DNA from: Fulvia fulva
Lineage: Eukaryota > Ascomycota > Dothideomycetes > Mycosphaerellales > Mycosphaerellaceae
Reading direction: 5' to 3'
NCBI RefSeq assembly: GCF_020509005.1
Contig: NC_063014.1
Span: 5,952,001 to 6,016,000, forward strand
DNA: 64,000 bases
Both the position numbers and the translations under genes were made by a program. Of the stretch, positions 55,009-64,000 are shown piece by piece (positions within the stretch are counted from its first letter, which is position 1; the number at the start of each line of letters is the position of its first letter). The notes beneath the pieces were generated by a model that made no database searches, was not told where the DNA came from, and saw only the letters and a list, made by a program, of their open reading frames with translations.

Positions 55009-55455
55009 AGATGAGAGGGTGTGATGATGACAGAAATGTGATGACTGAGATGAACGGATGATATGACTTGATTTGATGGAATGGAGGAATGGTTATGCTA
55101 ATGTGTGGTGGCGGAGTGTCGTTGTATGGGGTTTGTGATATAGATAGATGGATGGATGCTGCGATGCACGTAATGATGACACAAGCCTTCGACGAATTGA
55201 CGTCTTCTTTGCATCACCTTTTGCCCTCTACGCTCGGTCCCTTGTTGGGAAGGCTGTGTGCTTCCGGGACCGTGGGCGGACGTAGGAAGTCCCGACGGAT
55301 TGGGACATGAAGTGATTGATGCACGGTGCTGGATGTAATCGACGTCAAGCAACAAGATAACAACGTTCAATGATCCAAGCGGACTGCCAACAAGCACAAC
55401 AAATCTGATACATACACACGCTCAAGGGACACGCTGCTCACTTCCAACCATACTC
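55009..55455. other. Intergenic with GATA-type microsatellite
   Basis: Between the repeat-protein gene and the following convergent gene. A short TAGATAGATGGATGGATG tract lies at 55140-55157. No gene seen. Confidence 0.4.
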
Positions 55456-56991
55456 TCAGACTTTCTCATCAGCCACGACGGACGTCCCCTCCCTCATCCT
55501 CATCTGCGGCAACAACAACGCCTCACTCTTCGCCGCCAGACGATCAGACAGCCGCCTTAGTGATCGCTGGATCTTGCTCTCTTTGTACTCCCCCACGGCT
55601 CCCTCCGCGACGTCGACATACTCTGTCGTAGCCGGTTGGGACGTTGTGTAGTGAGACTGCACGTTAGGCTCTTCTGCAAGGACGACACCACTTGCACTTC
55701 GGGGGGTTGATTGCGTCGTCTTCTGTTGTACCCTTCTACTCGCCAACACACCCTCCGTACTAGCCTGCATCAACGAACTCGCCAGTCCCAGCCTATCTTG
55801 CATCCCCACCATCGCGACTGTGGCGATGATGATGCCTTCGATGTATTCATCGAGATACTGGATATCGTGGGGACGGACGATGTGCAGGATGCCGGCATCT
55901 TTCGCCCATGGCGCTGCGCGGGTGTATGTCGCGACGATGTGGTTGGTTTGTGATATGATGAGCTGCTGATTCGGGTATGGTGTCCAGGTGTCGTCGTTCA
56001 TGTAGCGTTTTGCTTGAGCCATGAGGTCGCCGGTCGTGATGCGTTGTGGTTGAGAGGTGCTGGCCGGGCTTGGTTGCGATGGGTCCGTGGCACTTTGTGC
56101 TGGGCGCCATGTACAGCGCGCTCCACCGAAGGAGGGGACCTCAAGAGCGTATTGTGTCGTGAACCAGCCCGAGCATTTCATGAACTTGTCCTCCCGCATA
56201 GCGTGGGCTGACCCTTTCCGGTCGATCGCGTCTTCATGAGCTTCAAACGTGATCGTGGGACCACAGCCTGGTAGGATGAACTCTGGGAACTTAATCTCAG
56301 CGATCTGGCGTGCTGGGAAATCGCCATCAACTCGGGCTTGGTCTGCTTGGTAGCGATGTAAGCGGCTGGAGTATTTGGATTGGTAGTTCAGGCGCCAATG
56401 CGATGCGTTCGTGGATGTGTCGTTGGCTGTGATTGAGAGCGTTGGGTGGTCCGTGAGGGGCCTGCGCCATGAGAAGGTGTAAGAGAAACTATCGATGCTG
56501 TCCGTAATCTTGTAAGTATGCGGCGGGGGAGGCAGTACTGCAGCCCTTTCCTGCTTCTCTTGTTGCAGTTGCAGAGCAAGCATCTCGTCGTCGAATTTCG
56601 GTCGGACTGGGAGCGCTGGCATATGTTTTAAGTGCTCCAAGGCCATAGAATGCTCCGATGGGACGTGAATGGGTTCTTTGACCGGCAGTGGCGGCGCTTC
56701 TGATAGGAGTGGAGCTTGCTTGTACCACACGGCAGCTTCTTCTTGCTGGCGCGCTTTCACATCGTCCTTCGAGACAGTCGCAAGGTTGGTGGAATCTGTT
56801 TCGGGTCTGCTTGGCTCCTGGGGAAGTGATGCTGTCTTCTCGTTCAGGCCAGTATGTTGCGGTGTGGCATAATAGAGGTCCCCCTCCTCGTCCGCACCAT
56901 TGGCCGACGCCTCATATGCCGGGGGAGCTACCTCGACCCATTGCTCATCTTGCTCCTCTCGAGCCGCTTCTTGTGCCTTGCTGTCTGCCAT
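55456..56991 (-). CDS. Hypothetical cytosolic protein with N-terminal PPxY motif
   Basis: Intronless frame of 511 residues from the ATG at 56991 (MADSKAQEAAREEQDEQW); an upstream non-ATG extension is not supported. Residues about 18-26 contain VAPPAYEA, a PPxY motif that WW domains of Rsp5/Nedd4-type ubiquitin ligases bind. The centre (about residues 180-330) is a beta-rich domain with SFSYTFSWRRPLTDHPTLSI, PGCGPTITFEAHEDA and MKCSGWFTTQYALEVPSFGG, similar in feel to a C2-like or arrestin-like fold; I cannot name the family. The region QLIISQTNHIVATYTRAAPW to IIATVAMVGMQDRLG is well-structured and hydrophobic. The C-terminal 100 residues are disordered. A trafficking adaptor is one possibility; this is inference. 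Confidence 0.75.
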   Translation of the reverse strand: MADSKAQEAAREEQDEQWVEVAPPAYEASANGADEEGDLYYATPQHTGLNEKTASLPQEPSRPETDSTNLATVSKDDVKARQQEEAAVWYKQAPLLSEAPPLPVKEPIHVPSEHSMALEHLKHMPALPVRPKFDDEMLALQLQQEKQERAAVLPPPPHTYKITDSIDSFSYTFSWRRPLTDHPTLSITANDTSTNASHWRLNYQSKYSSRLHRYQADQARVDGDFPARQIAEIKFPEFILPGCGPTITFEAHEDAIDRKGSAHAMREDKFMKCSGWFTTQYALEVPSFGGARCTWRPAQSATDPSQPSPASTSQPQRITTGDLMAQAKRYMNDDTWTPYPNQQLIISQTNHIVATYTRAAPWAKDAGILHIVRPHDIQYLDEYIEGIIIATVAMVGMQDRLGLASSLMQASTEGVLASRRVQQKTTQSTPRSASGVVLAEEPNVQSHYTTSQPATTEYVDVAEGAVGEYKESKIQRSLRRLSDRLAAKSEALLLPQMRMREGTSVVADEKV

Positions 56992-57762
56992 GTTTGTCGA
57001 GTAGTATAGTCTGTGATGAATATATGGTATGCTGATGTAACAATCTCGAAGTCGCCGCTGTTCAATGTAAGTACTCCATCTACCCAAGTTGTCCCTCCAA
57101 ATCAAGAATGCTTCAATCTATACCAAACGACTGCCTACCAAAGCCACCACCATCTTACAGCCTGCTTATAGGTATCCAGTTGCCTACCATGACATTGACG
57201 TCGACCCGGGACGCCGGACTGCTACTGCGCCACGCAACACACTCTTGGCATCCTCCAGGCAGAAGCTTTGCATATTTATGCTTCGCATACTCGCTTTTGT
57301 GGTGGCGCATGTTTGCGGTCGGAATGCGAGATATGCCGTGCATTGCGCGGCTGCTCTGACGGTGTGTTGGTGATGTTGGAGTCAAAAGCGTCGTCGCATG
57401 TTCGGTGGAGTGGGAGCTGTCTCCAGTTTCAGAGCAGCCCTAAGCCCTGGCCTGAAAGCTGAGATGTCCGCGCATATCGCCTCGGCATCGCCACTGCTTC
57501 CTTCATCCCTGTTCCTGTTGTCTGTCCTTGTACGGTCCACCTCTTCATGATAAACTTCAGCTCTTGTGTAAGTTTGGTGTTGTTTGAATCGGCCGTGCGG
57601 TGTTGTTGATGGTCGACGGTGAGTTGCACCAGCGGAAGTTGCTTTTTTGGACACTTGACGTTGGTCGAACATCAGCTAGCGCGGCCACTACATTGACCAA
57701 TGAGAGCGTTTGGAACTTAGCACGGCGCAGGCACTTCTTCATCATAGATTCATCAATCATCA
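56992..57762. other. Intergenic, no gene seen
   Basis: Several overlapping short frames on both strands, none with features. Confidence 0.4.
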
Positions 57763-58202
57763 CTACACATTCATCCTATCAAACAGCTCCCGTGTCTCCT
57801 TCCTATCCCCATCTGCCCACTCCGCCACAACCTCAGCACTCTTCTTCCCATCCAGTTCATCCGCCGGCACAACATCTCCATCCACAACGGCATGGCCAGC
57901 AACCACCACTTCCCCGGCATCTAGTCGCTTTGGCAGCAGGTATCGCACATCCACATACCTCAGCACACAAGTCATGCCGATGCACAGAACCCAGATCGCG
58001 ATGCACGACTGCCACCCATACTTAGAGTACGGAGCCTGACTCGCCGGCCAGACCAGAACCTGGCTCCAAGCAGAAATGGCATAGTATCCCGCCACACTAA
58101 CCCCCACGATGAGGCTGCGCGCTTCTGGATCCTGGGGGATAAGATCGGATAGCCAGGCGAAGATGAGAGGTGCAGTGCCGAGGGCCATGTAATTGATGAA
58201 GT
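57763..58202 (-). pseudogene. MFS transporter (allantoate/pantothenate-permease type), C-terminal exon only
   Basis: The minus-strand frame encodes the last about 147 residues of a major facilitator transporter. It shows YASYFINYMALGTAPLIFAWLSDLIP, SAWSQVLVWPASQAPYSKYGWQ and WVLCIGMTCVLRYVDVRYL, the segment typical of Dal5/Fen2-like anion:proton symporters. At its 5' end, CTAAC followed 14 nt later by AG (58203) looks like an intron 3' end. Upstream I see no exon with transporter sequence, only a region with stops up to the RIPed transposon at 58796. The gene was probably truncated by transposon insertion or rearrangement. The alternative is that earlier exons are too diverged to read. Confidence 0.7.
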
Positions 58203-58795
58203 AACTCGCATATATCACGTTAGAAGTGTGGGAAGTTATTGTACGGGCTCATGTAGGGTGTTTCAAAAGCAGGTTGTGTATTGCATGTGTCTATCTAGAA
58301 TGGACAAGTGTTGCTCTTGAAGAGGCTGCAGGTGACTAATCAGTCACCTGATTCTTAGCGTACGTGGCCTCAAGTTTTGATGATGGGATGTTGCCTATGT
58401 GCACGCTCGGATCGCGACACACCCCCTCAGCTCGTGCGCTGGAGTGAATGAGCTGATTCCCATGTGATCGCGTGCACCCTGTCATAACTACCCCCCCTAC
58501 CTATGGCAGTGACGTCAGGCCCTCGGTGTTGCTGCTGCTGCAGTGAGGGTAAGTCAGCTGTTTCAAGTGAAGTGAGCTGAGGTGAGTGAGGTGAGCTTTG
58601 TACCCCTTCCCTTATTCCTCACTTTCACTGCTGCCATTGTTACCTATATAATAAAGCATAGAATGTGTGACTGTTGCCGGTAAGATGGCTCAGGTGATAG
58701 TCCCGTTGCACGGACTTTCACTTGAGTGTGCAATCATCTCACCCACCGGCAAACATCAAAGGTCCTGAGTTCAATCCAGGGGTAGCCTTAGTCTT
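58203..58795. other. Boundary region between gene territory and RIPed block
   Basis: Normal composition up to about 58795. Contains GTGAGTGAGG/GTGAGCTG-like short repeats (58556-58600) and the tRNA-like segment listed separately. CA/TG content falls sharply after about 58800. Confidence 0.4.
58674..58790 (+). repeat. Degenerate tRNA-like / possible tRNA-derived SINE sequence
   Basis: TTGCCGG (58674-58680) pairs with CCGGCAA (58746-58752), 79 bp end to end. Inside are an A-box-like TGGCTCAGGTGATAG and an AGTCC/GGACT stem. A B-box-like GAGTTCAATCC lies outside at 58767-58777. The T-arm does not close properly and no consistent full tRNA fold was found. Confidence 0.3.
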
Positions 58796-59001
58796 ATCGT
58801 ATGCTTAAACATATATTGTCGTCCGCTTAACTTATTGAATTGTCCGATAATTGCTCTATACTAAGTTATTTCGCTCCGGCGAATAGTAAGAGAGCTCGCT
58901 CTACCCCTAGGGAGTATAAGATACTAGTTAGTAGCGTAATGTACTAGGCTATCTACAATAGAGCTTGCACTATATAAGGTATAATAGGGCTCTAATAGGT
59001 A

Positions 59002-59052
59002 ACACCGGAGTAACGGTGTCGGAAAGTTAAAAAGGCACCTTTAGGGTGCCTT
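59002..59052. repeat. Two tandem perfect hairpins at copia 3' side
   Basis: ACACCG/CGGTGT (59002-59019, 6-nt loop) is followed by AAGGCACC/GGTGCCTT (59032-59052, 5-nt loop). They could be structure in an LTR or untranslated region. Confidence 0.5.
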
Positions 59053-59259
59053 ACTTTCTATACTTTTAAAGGCCATTACCTTAGGGTGGTGACACCTTTT
59101 TGTTTTAGGCAAGTGTGTACTATATATAAGGTGCGAAAGCAGCGGATAATATAGTGACAAGGTAGTAGTGTTGTTACTAGTAGTAAGTTAGAGGCGTTTC
59201 TCGCTTTCTAATTAGACGCGCTACTTTTGTCGCGCGCGTACGCTACTACTAGTAATAGG

Positions 59260-59308
59260 GGTGTTTCTCGCCCTTACGCTATTAGCTAATAGGAGTCCGA
59301 GAAACACC
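59260..59308. repeat. 49-nt inverted repeat with nested 14-bp palindrome
   Basis: GGTGTTTCTCG (59260-59270) is the exact complement of CGAGAAACACC (59298-59308). CTATTAGCTAATAG (59279-59292) in the loop is a perfect palindrome. Confidence 0.6.
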
Positions 59309-62300
59309 TGTTAATAATAGTACTAGGGCCGTACCGGTGAATAGTAGATACTTTACCCTAGCTTTGTTATTGTCTATAGTATTAGTAGCTACTAGTGGCC
59401 GTATTTTACGCCTACTAGCGCTTCTAGAGAGGTGTCCGTAAAGATAAAGCCGTTCGGTGTTCGTTTCGAGATAAGGGACGGCCGCTACTACGGCTTCTTA
59501 GGCGTCTGTTAGCCCGTTACCTCCTAATACGGCTATAGAGGGTACTAAGGTACGTAGGTCTACGCCTTCTTTAGCTATATTAAGTAGCTTAACGAAGTGC
59601 TTATACTTCTATAGTAGAAGTAGCTTAGTCAGCCCGTCTATAGGTATGTCGTTAGTACTAAGATACTTAATCTCAATGTCTCCGCGCTAGTCTCGCTATC
59701 GGAGCTAGTAGTAGTAGATATTAACGTAGCGTAGCTTCGTATTAAGCTTTTGCCCTTATTAGTTAACAAGGCGGATAGTCTACGTATTGTCGTAGTATAA
59801 GTAGGTACGCTAATTAAACTAAAGGTATATCTTAGCGAAGACTCGTTCCTACTATATAAGCTCTAAGGCGGCTTACGAAAGCCCGAGTAGCTTAGCCTCT
59901 ATTAAGGACTTAGTGATAGTGATTTGTTTAGATACCTTATAATCTACTAGTCTACTAAACAGTATAAAGACCTAGCTATTTGAGCTAGTCCTATCATTAT
60001 TTATGCCGTAGGACGCGTCCGATGCTCTAAAGAACTCGTAGTTACTACCGAGGCGCTCTAGTTAGCTATAAAGGCTAGTAATGTGTTTGCTAGCGCTATA
60101 TATAAGGCAGAGGTTCTTAGTCTCTAGGAGATAGCGTAAGTACTAATCTATAAGCTTAAGGTGTGTCTTAGTTAGCTTAGTCAGATACTACGATAGTATA
60201 GATAAGGAAAAGGCGATATTAGGCCGCGTATATATAGCGGCGAAGTTAAGGGATCCTATACGTTATTAGTACGTAAGGATAGCGATAGAGGTAGGTTAAT
60301 AACCCTCTAGAACGGTCTAATTAAGGTGTTAATCTACTAGTACTATCGTTTTACGTATATTCGTAGATATACTAAATTTAGCGGCTAGCTTCTTAATATA
60401 GTCTTCTTAAGAGAGCTATAGCAAGCGCTTGTTTCTATCGCGCGTAACCTTAATTCCTAGGAACTAGGAGAGATCACCGAGCTCGTATATCTCGTACTTA
60501 GTAAGTAGCCGCTGCTTAATATTAGTAGTATAGGCCTTATACTTACGGTAGTAGAGTATAACTAGGTCGTTAACGTAAAAGAAGAACATAACCTTATTAT
60601 TATAGTAGATACATTCGGAGTCTGATAGGGGTACTAGTCTAAGGGAGGCTAGCGTCTCGGTTAGGGAGTTATACTATAATAAAGGGGACTCCTTTAGACC
60701 GTAGAGGGCCTTAACTAGCTTAAGGGCGTGTCTATAGGATAGCCTATCGATTCTAGGAGGTGGTTATAGATATATAGTATATAGTAGGTCCGAGTTTAGG
60801 AAGGCGTTAATAATATCGAATTGTTCGGCTTCTAGGTCGAAGCTCGCGGCTATAGTATAGTAGAGGCGGAACATACTTACTAGTAGTATAGCGGCGTATA
60901 TGTCTAAGTATGTTCCTTACAAATCGCCTCTTACGTATAGCCTAGCCTTAAAGCTCTTTAGTATACCGTACTCGTCTAGTTTATATTTATATACCTACTT
61001 AAGCGGTAGTAGTAGCTAAAGTCCCTCCTCTTACTAAGCATCCTGATCCTTCTCTTCCTTTATTACCTATCTAAATGTGCCTATTACTAGGGCTTTAGTA
61101 AACTCCTTAGCTATAGCTTCGATCTACTATTAGGAGAAGCGGTGTTTTATAGCGGCTCGGTAGTTAGAAGGTTTAGGCGGAAGGTCATCGCGGTATATAG
61201 AGGTAGTAGTATTAATACGCCTTAGAGGGCTATTACCTCTTCGTATAGGGCTTCGATCGCTCTTGTCGCGATAGGCGCGTGTTCTAGGTTATATACCGGA
61301 TATCTAGCCGATAATTATATTAGCGACTATAATCTAGTATAGTATATAGTAGAAGTAGGCCGTTCGTAGGCGCTTTCTATTCTCTATAACTATATAGTTA
61401 GACTCCTCTAGTATGTAGAGCTCTAGCTCTAGGGGAAAGAGTAGTATATTAGACGCGTTATGTGTTAACGCGTCTTCTAGTAGTATAAATATAAATAGAT
61501 ATAGCTCGCGATTAGGGTCCGTATTACCTATAATCTCCTTACGGTCTTCTACGGTAAGGGCATCTATTATCTACTACTATAGGGTATCGTAGTAGTTAGT
61601 AGTGTTATGTACTAACTGCTATATATTGTCTTAAGTTACGTGATCTATTACGTACTCGATTTGCCGGTCTTTTTAGTTATATATTACTAACTCGCGGTAT
61701 TACGGCTAGTATAGTTCTTACCTAAGGAGCTTTTAGTAGGCGTCTCGAGGTTATTAGGTATACGGCTACTAAGCCTATTCTTCTACCCCCTCGGCCTATA
61801 CTATATCTTGCTCGTAATAAGCGATATATAGGTCGTAGTATTGTTTAGGCTCTTTAGCCGGTTCCGCTATTACGATATTCTTAATAGGGGTTATATACCC
61901 TACTATTAGGCATAATAGGTTATTGAATATAGTCTTATCGAAGAGGACGTCCTTAACTCGTATAACCCTATATTTTAATAGGTCCTATACGCGGTAGATG
62001 TTAGTAGAGTCGTATCCTATAAGGTAGCCTATAAGCGCTCTCTCTTAGAGTTTCTCGCTCTTACTAGGCTGATCTAGTCTATAGATAAATACGTATATAA
62101 GGGAGCTATATACTACTATATGACCTACGTTCGGAATTTGTCCTATTACTAATTCGAATAGGGTCTTCTAGCCCTTTAACTAGATAGGGGATCGCTAGAG
62201 GATATACACCGCTACTATAGTATATTCTAGCTAAAGCTTTTCCGGTAATCGTACGTAGATACGAATAGTTCTACTTATAGTAATAATTAGAGCTCTAGCT

Positions 62301-62849
62301 CTTTCTACTAGGTCCTACGTAGGCGCGTATTCCGCAGTTACGTACTATTTAATCTTATTGTTATTAATGACTAAGCGAAACACCTTCCTAATAGCGGGCT
62401 CGTTATTACGGGTAGCCCGCGACCCTCTACTATAGCTACGTCGGCCCGGCTGAACCGCGGACCTTCCGTATCGGGTTAGCGCGACTTAGCTTTACTTTAT
62501 AACTTCGCCGCGCCTCGCGCTCCTCTTTCGTAGCTTCGTAGAACAATAACTATCTCGTTCGGACCCTATAATACGCGCGCCCTTATAGTTTATTCTACTA
62601 CCCTACCTAGATCGCGGATCTAGGTAAGGGACGCGTAATAATAGGAATAGACAGAACCGTAGAACTCGAGAACGCGTAGAGTCGTATTAGAATATAGAAT
62701 ATAGTAAGGCGTATAGCGCGTAGATACCTAGAGAACGTAACGTAGCGACATTATTAGTAGGTAGTCGCGCGCTCGTAGATAGTTAGGATATAGGTACCGT
62801 TACGCCTCCCCCGAACCTAGACAATATAACTTTATAAATAGCGAACGGC

Positions 62850-64000
62850 GGTATACTACCGCTACCTAAGCCTAAGGGTAAAAGTAAGTAGCGTATATCT
62901 CTTTTCCCCGACCTCTCCTCTTTCCCTTAGAGTTAGATATAGGACGATAACCGGCGGGTTATAGTAGACACCGGTATCGCGCTATAACAAGAGATTAATA
63001 AAGCTTACTAGAAGGCCTTCGAGCGAGAAGAAGGTAGTAAGATTGACTTTATAGAACTGTTCGAGCTCAAGCTCGAAGAGAACCTAGGCGGCGACCTAGA
63101 CGAGGTATATCTATTACTCGACGAGGCAGAACATATTCTCGTATCCGAATACTAGAATGTCACCCTAGACAACCTTACGACCCTTATATCCTAACACCCG
63201 AAGACTACCTACGACTTCGTACTATAAGTAGTTAATACGGCAATTACTAAGGGTAGACAACTCGATGTAATAGAGCGTACTAACGACCTCTAGAACACCT
63301 AGTACACTACGCTATACACCGAATACGACCGTATCTATAAGATACTACGAAGTGAAGAGCTTATTATATAGAAAATGGTAGTAGATCTTAAGAGCAAGAA
63401 GGATTACGACCTAGCTAAGTTATAAGAGCTAGAGAAGAAATATAAGGAAGCTAATAACCTATATAAGCAGTTTAGCGAGATCTACGAGAAGGAGAAGAAG
63501 AAGGCACAAGATACTAAGGTGAAGAACTAGGCCCTATAATAAGAAGTCGATAACCTAAAGGCTCGGCTTAAGGTAGGAGACACTATATAGAACGGAGGTA
63601 GGGGCCGCTTAGGCCGCCGACCCTCTCGTTCCCGCCTATACGAGACCTTACTCGAGTAGCTATTACGTAGGTATCGCGAAGCTACTAGTAGAGGTAGCGG
63701 TAGCGGTAGTAGTAATAACGATAGAGACGACTATAACCGTAGTAACAATAGCCGAGGACGTGATAACGACCGTCCGCGACTAGGACCTAATAATAGTCGT
63801 GACTCGAGAATGCGTAATACCCGTACCTAGATACTACTAGTTGACCTTCTAGAACGTCTCTTTACTATTAACCGCACCCTTACTCGCGGTATAGAGATTG
63901 GCAAGGGTGTGCCTAACTCTAAGCACTTTAAGAACGATAATGACCCTAATTTTAATAGCTAGTATAGTAGTGTTCTCCTAAAGCTAACTATAGTAACCTT
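62850..64000 (+). pseudogene. Gypsy gag-like ORF, RIP-ruined, running off the window
   Basis: A plus-strand frame with only TAG/TAA interruptions encodes an acidic N-terminal region (ELFELKLEENLGGDLDEVYLL), then a long coiled-coil-like Lys/Glu stretch (ELEKKYKEANNLYKQF). A Ser/Gly/Asn/Arg-rich linker follows, and finally GKGVPNSKHFKNDNDPNFNS, a typical start of a retrotransposon gag core. It opposes the copia strand, so it belongs to a separate element whose 3' part and right LTR lie beyond 64000. Its left LTR was not identified; the exact start is uncertain. Confidence 0.6.

Larger units (their letters stand above)
58796..62420 (-). mobile_element. Ty1/copia retrotransposon pol remnant, RIP-ruined
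   Basis: The minus strand encodes copia polyprotein interrupted only by RIP-type stops. Integrase lies around 62350-61900 (VERARALIITISRT, then IYRV and VIRVKDVLFDKTIF). Reverse transcriptase lies around 61000-60300 (YKYKLDEYGILKSFKARLYVRGD, split across KWVYKYKLDEYG; QFDIINAFLNSDL; LVKALYGLKESPLL), with the catalytic YVDD box read as YVND at 60567-60578. RNase H-like sequence continues to about 59450. No gag was found upstream, where a plus-strand gypsy gag begins, so the element is probably truncated or interrupted. LTRs and target duplication were not found. Confidence 0.8.

Overview
The window is nuclear DNA of a filamentous ascomycete, most likely a dothideomycete (inference). The evidence is short introns of about 50 nt with GTAAGT/CTAAC/AG signals, a full-length TAF2 gene, fungal-only families (Pth11-type rhodopsin-like receptor, DUF7918, AsaB/CmcJ-like enzyme, a Kex2-processed repeat protein), and transposons ruined by repeat-induced point mutation (RIP). 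CA and TG dinucleotides have almost vanished there while CG is kept, so Trp and Gln codons became stops and Cys codons became Tyr.

Layout. 1-1633 is the 3' part of a frameshifted amidase. 2091-23247 is one nested transposon stack resolved by terminal repeats and target-site duplications (TSDs). A RIP-ruined Ty3/gypsy element A (110-bp LTRs) is interrupted by a LINE (6661-9496) and by a minus-strand chromodomain gypsy element B (11502-21562, TSD CGAAT). Element B is itself interrupted by an intact 2.5-kb gag-only LTR element C (15095-17560, TSD AGGTA) and a solo LTR (18707-19131, TSD CGGTA). C and the solo LTR carry no RIP. 23248-58795 is gene territory: phosphate symporter, rhodopsin-like receptor, peroxisomal enoyl-CoA hydratase, a tRNA-Asn gene, a large hypothetical protein, a Baeyer-Villiger monooxygenase pseudogene, TAF2, DUF7918 protein, a frameshifted 'LPAELRN' protein, a frameshifted AsaB/CmcJ-like gene, a secreted NucA/NucB-like protein, a small hypothetical protein, an AIF/FSP1-like oxidoreductase, a hypothetical protein, the Kex2 repeat protein, a PPxY-containing protein, and a C-terminal MFS transporter fragment. 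58796-64000 is again RIP-ruined: a minus-strand Ty1/copia pol followed by a plus-strand gypsy gag that runs off the window.

Most important observation: the tRNA-Asn(GUU) gene at 29339-29544. Besides a normal 22-nt anticodon-loop intron it is split by two further insertions of 56 and 54 nt, each with textbook spliceosomal intron signals (GTAAG, CTAAC branch site, CAG/TAG). One sits in the D-arm and one in the T-loop, so both internal RNA polymerase III promoter boxes are cut. Removing all three restores a perfect 74-nt tRNA. A TATATATA and a T5 run flank the gene.

Second: two unrelated LTR elements (A and C) each carry, antisense to gag/pol, an ORF with a Cys-x2-Cys...Cys cluster, which suggests a recurring antisense accessory gene. 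Third: the Kex2 repeat protein encodes seven four-cysteine peptides with invariant spacing, each made of two Cx5Gx3C modules.

Coordinates inside RIP-ruined coding regions are approximate; LTR, TSD and intron coordinates were read base by base.
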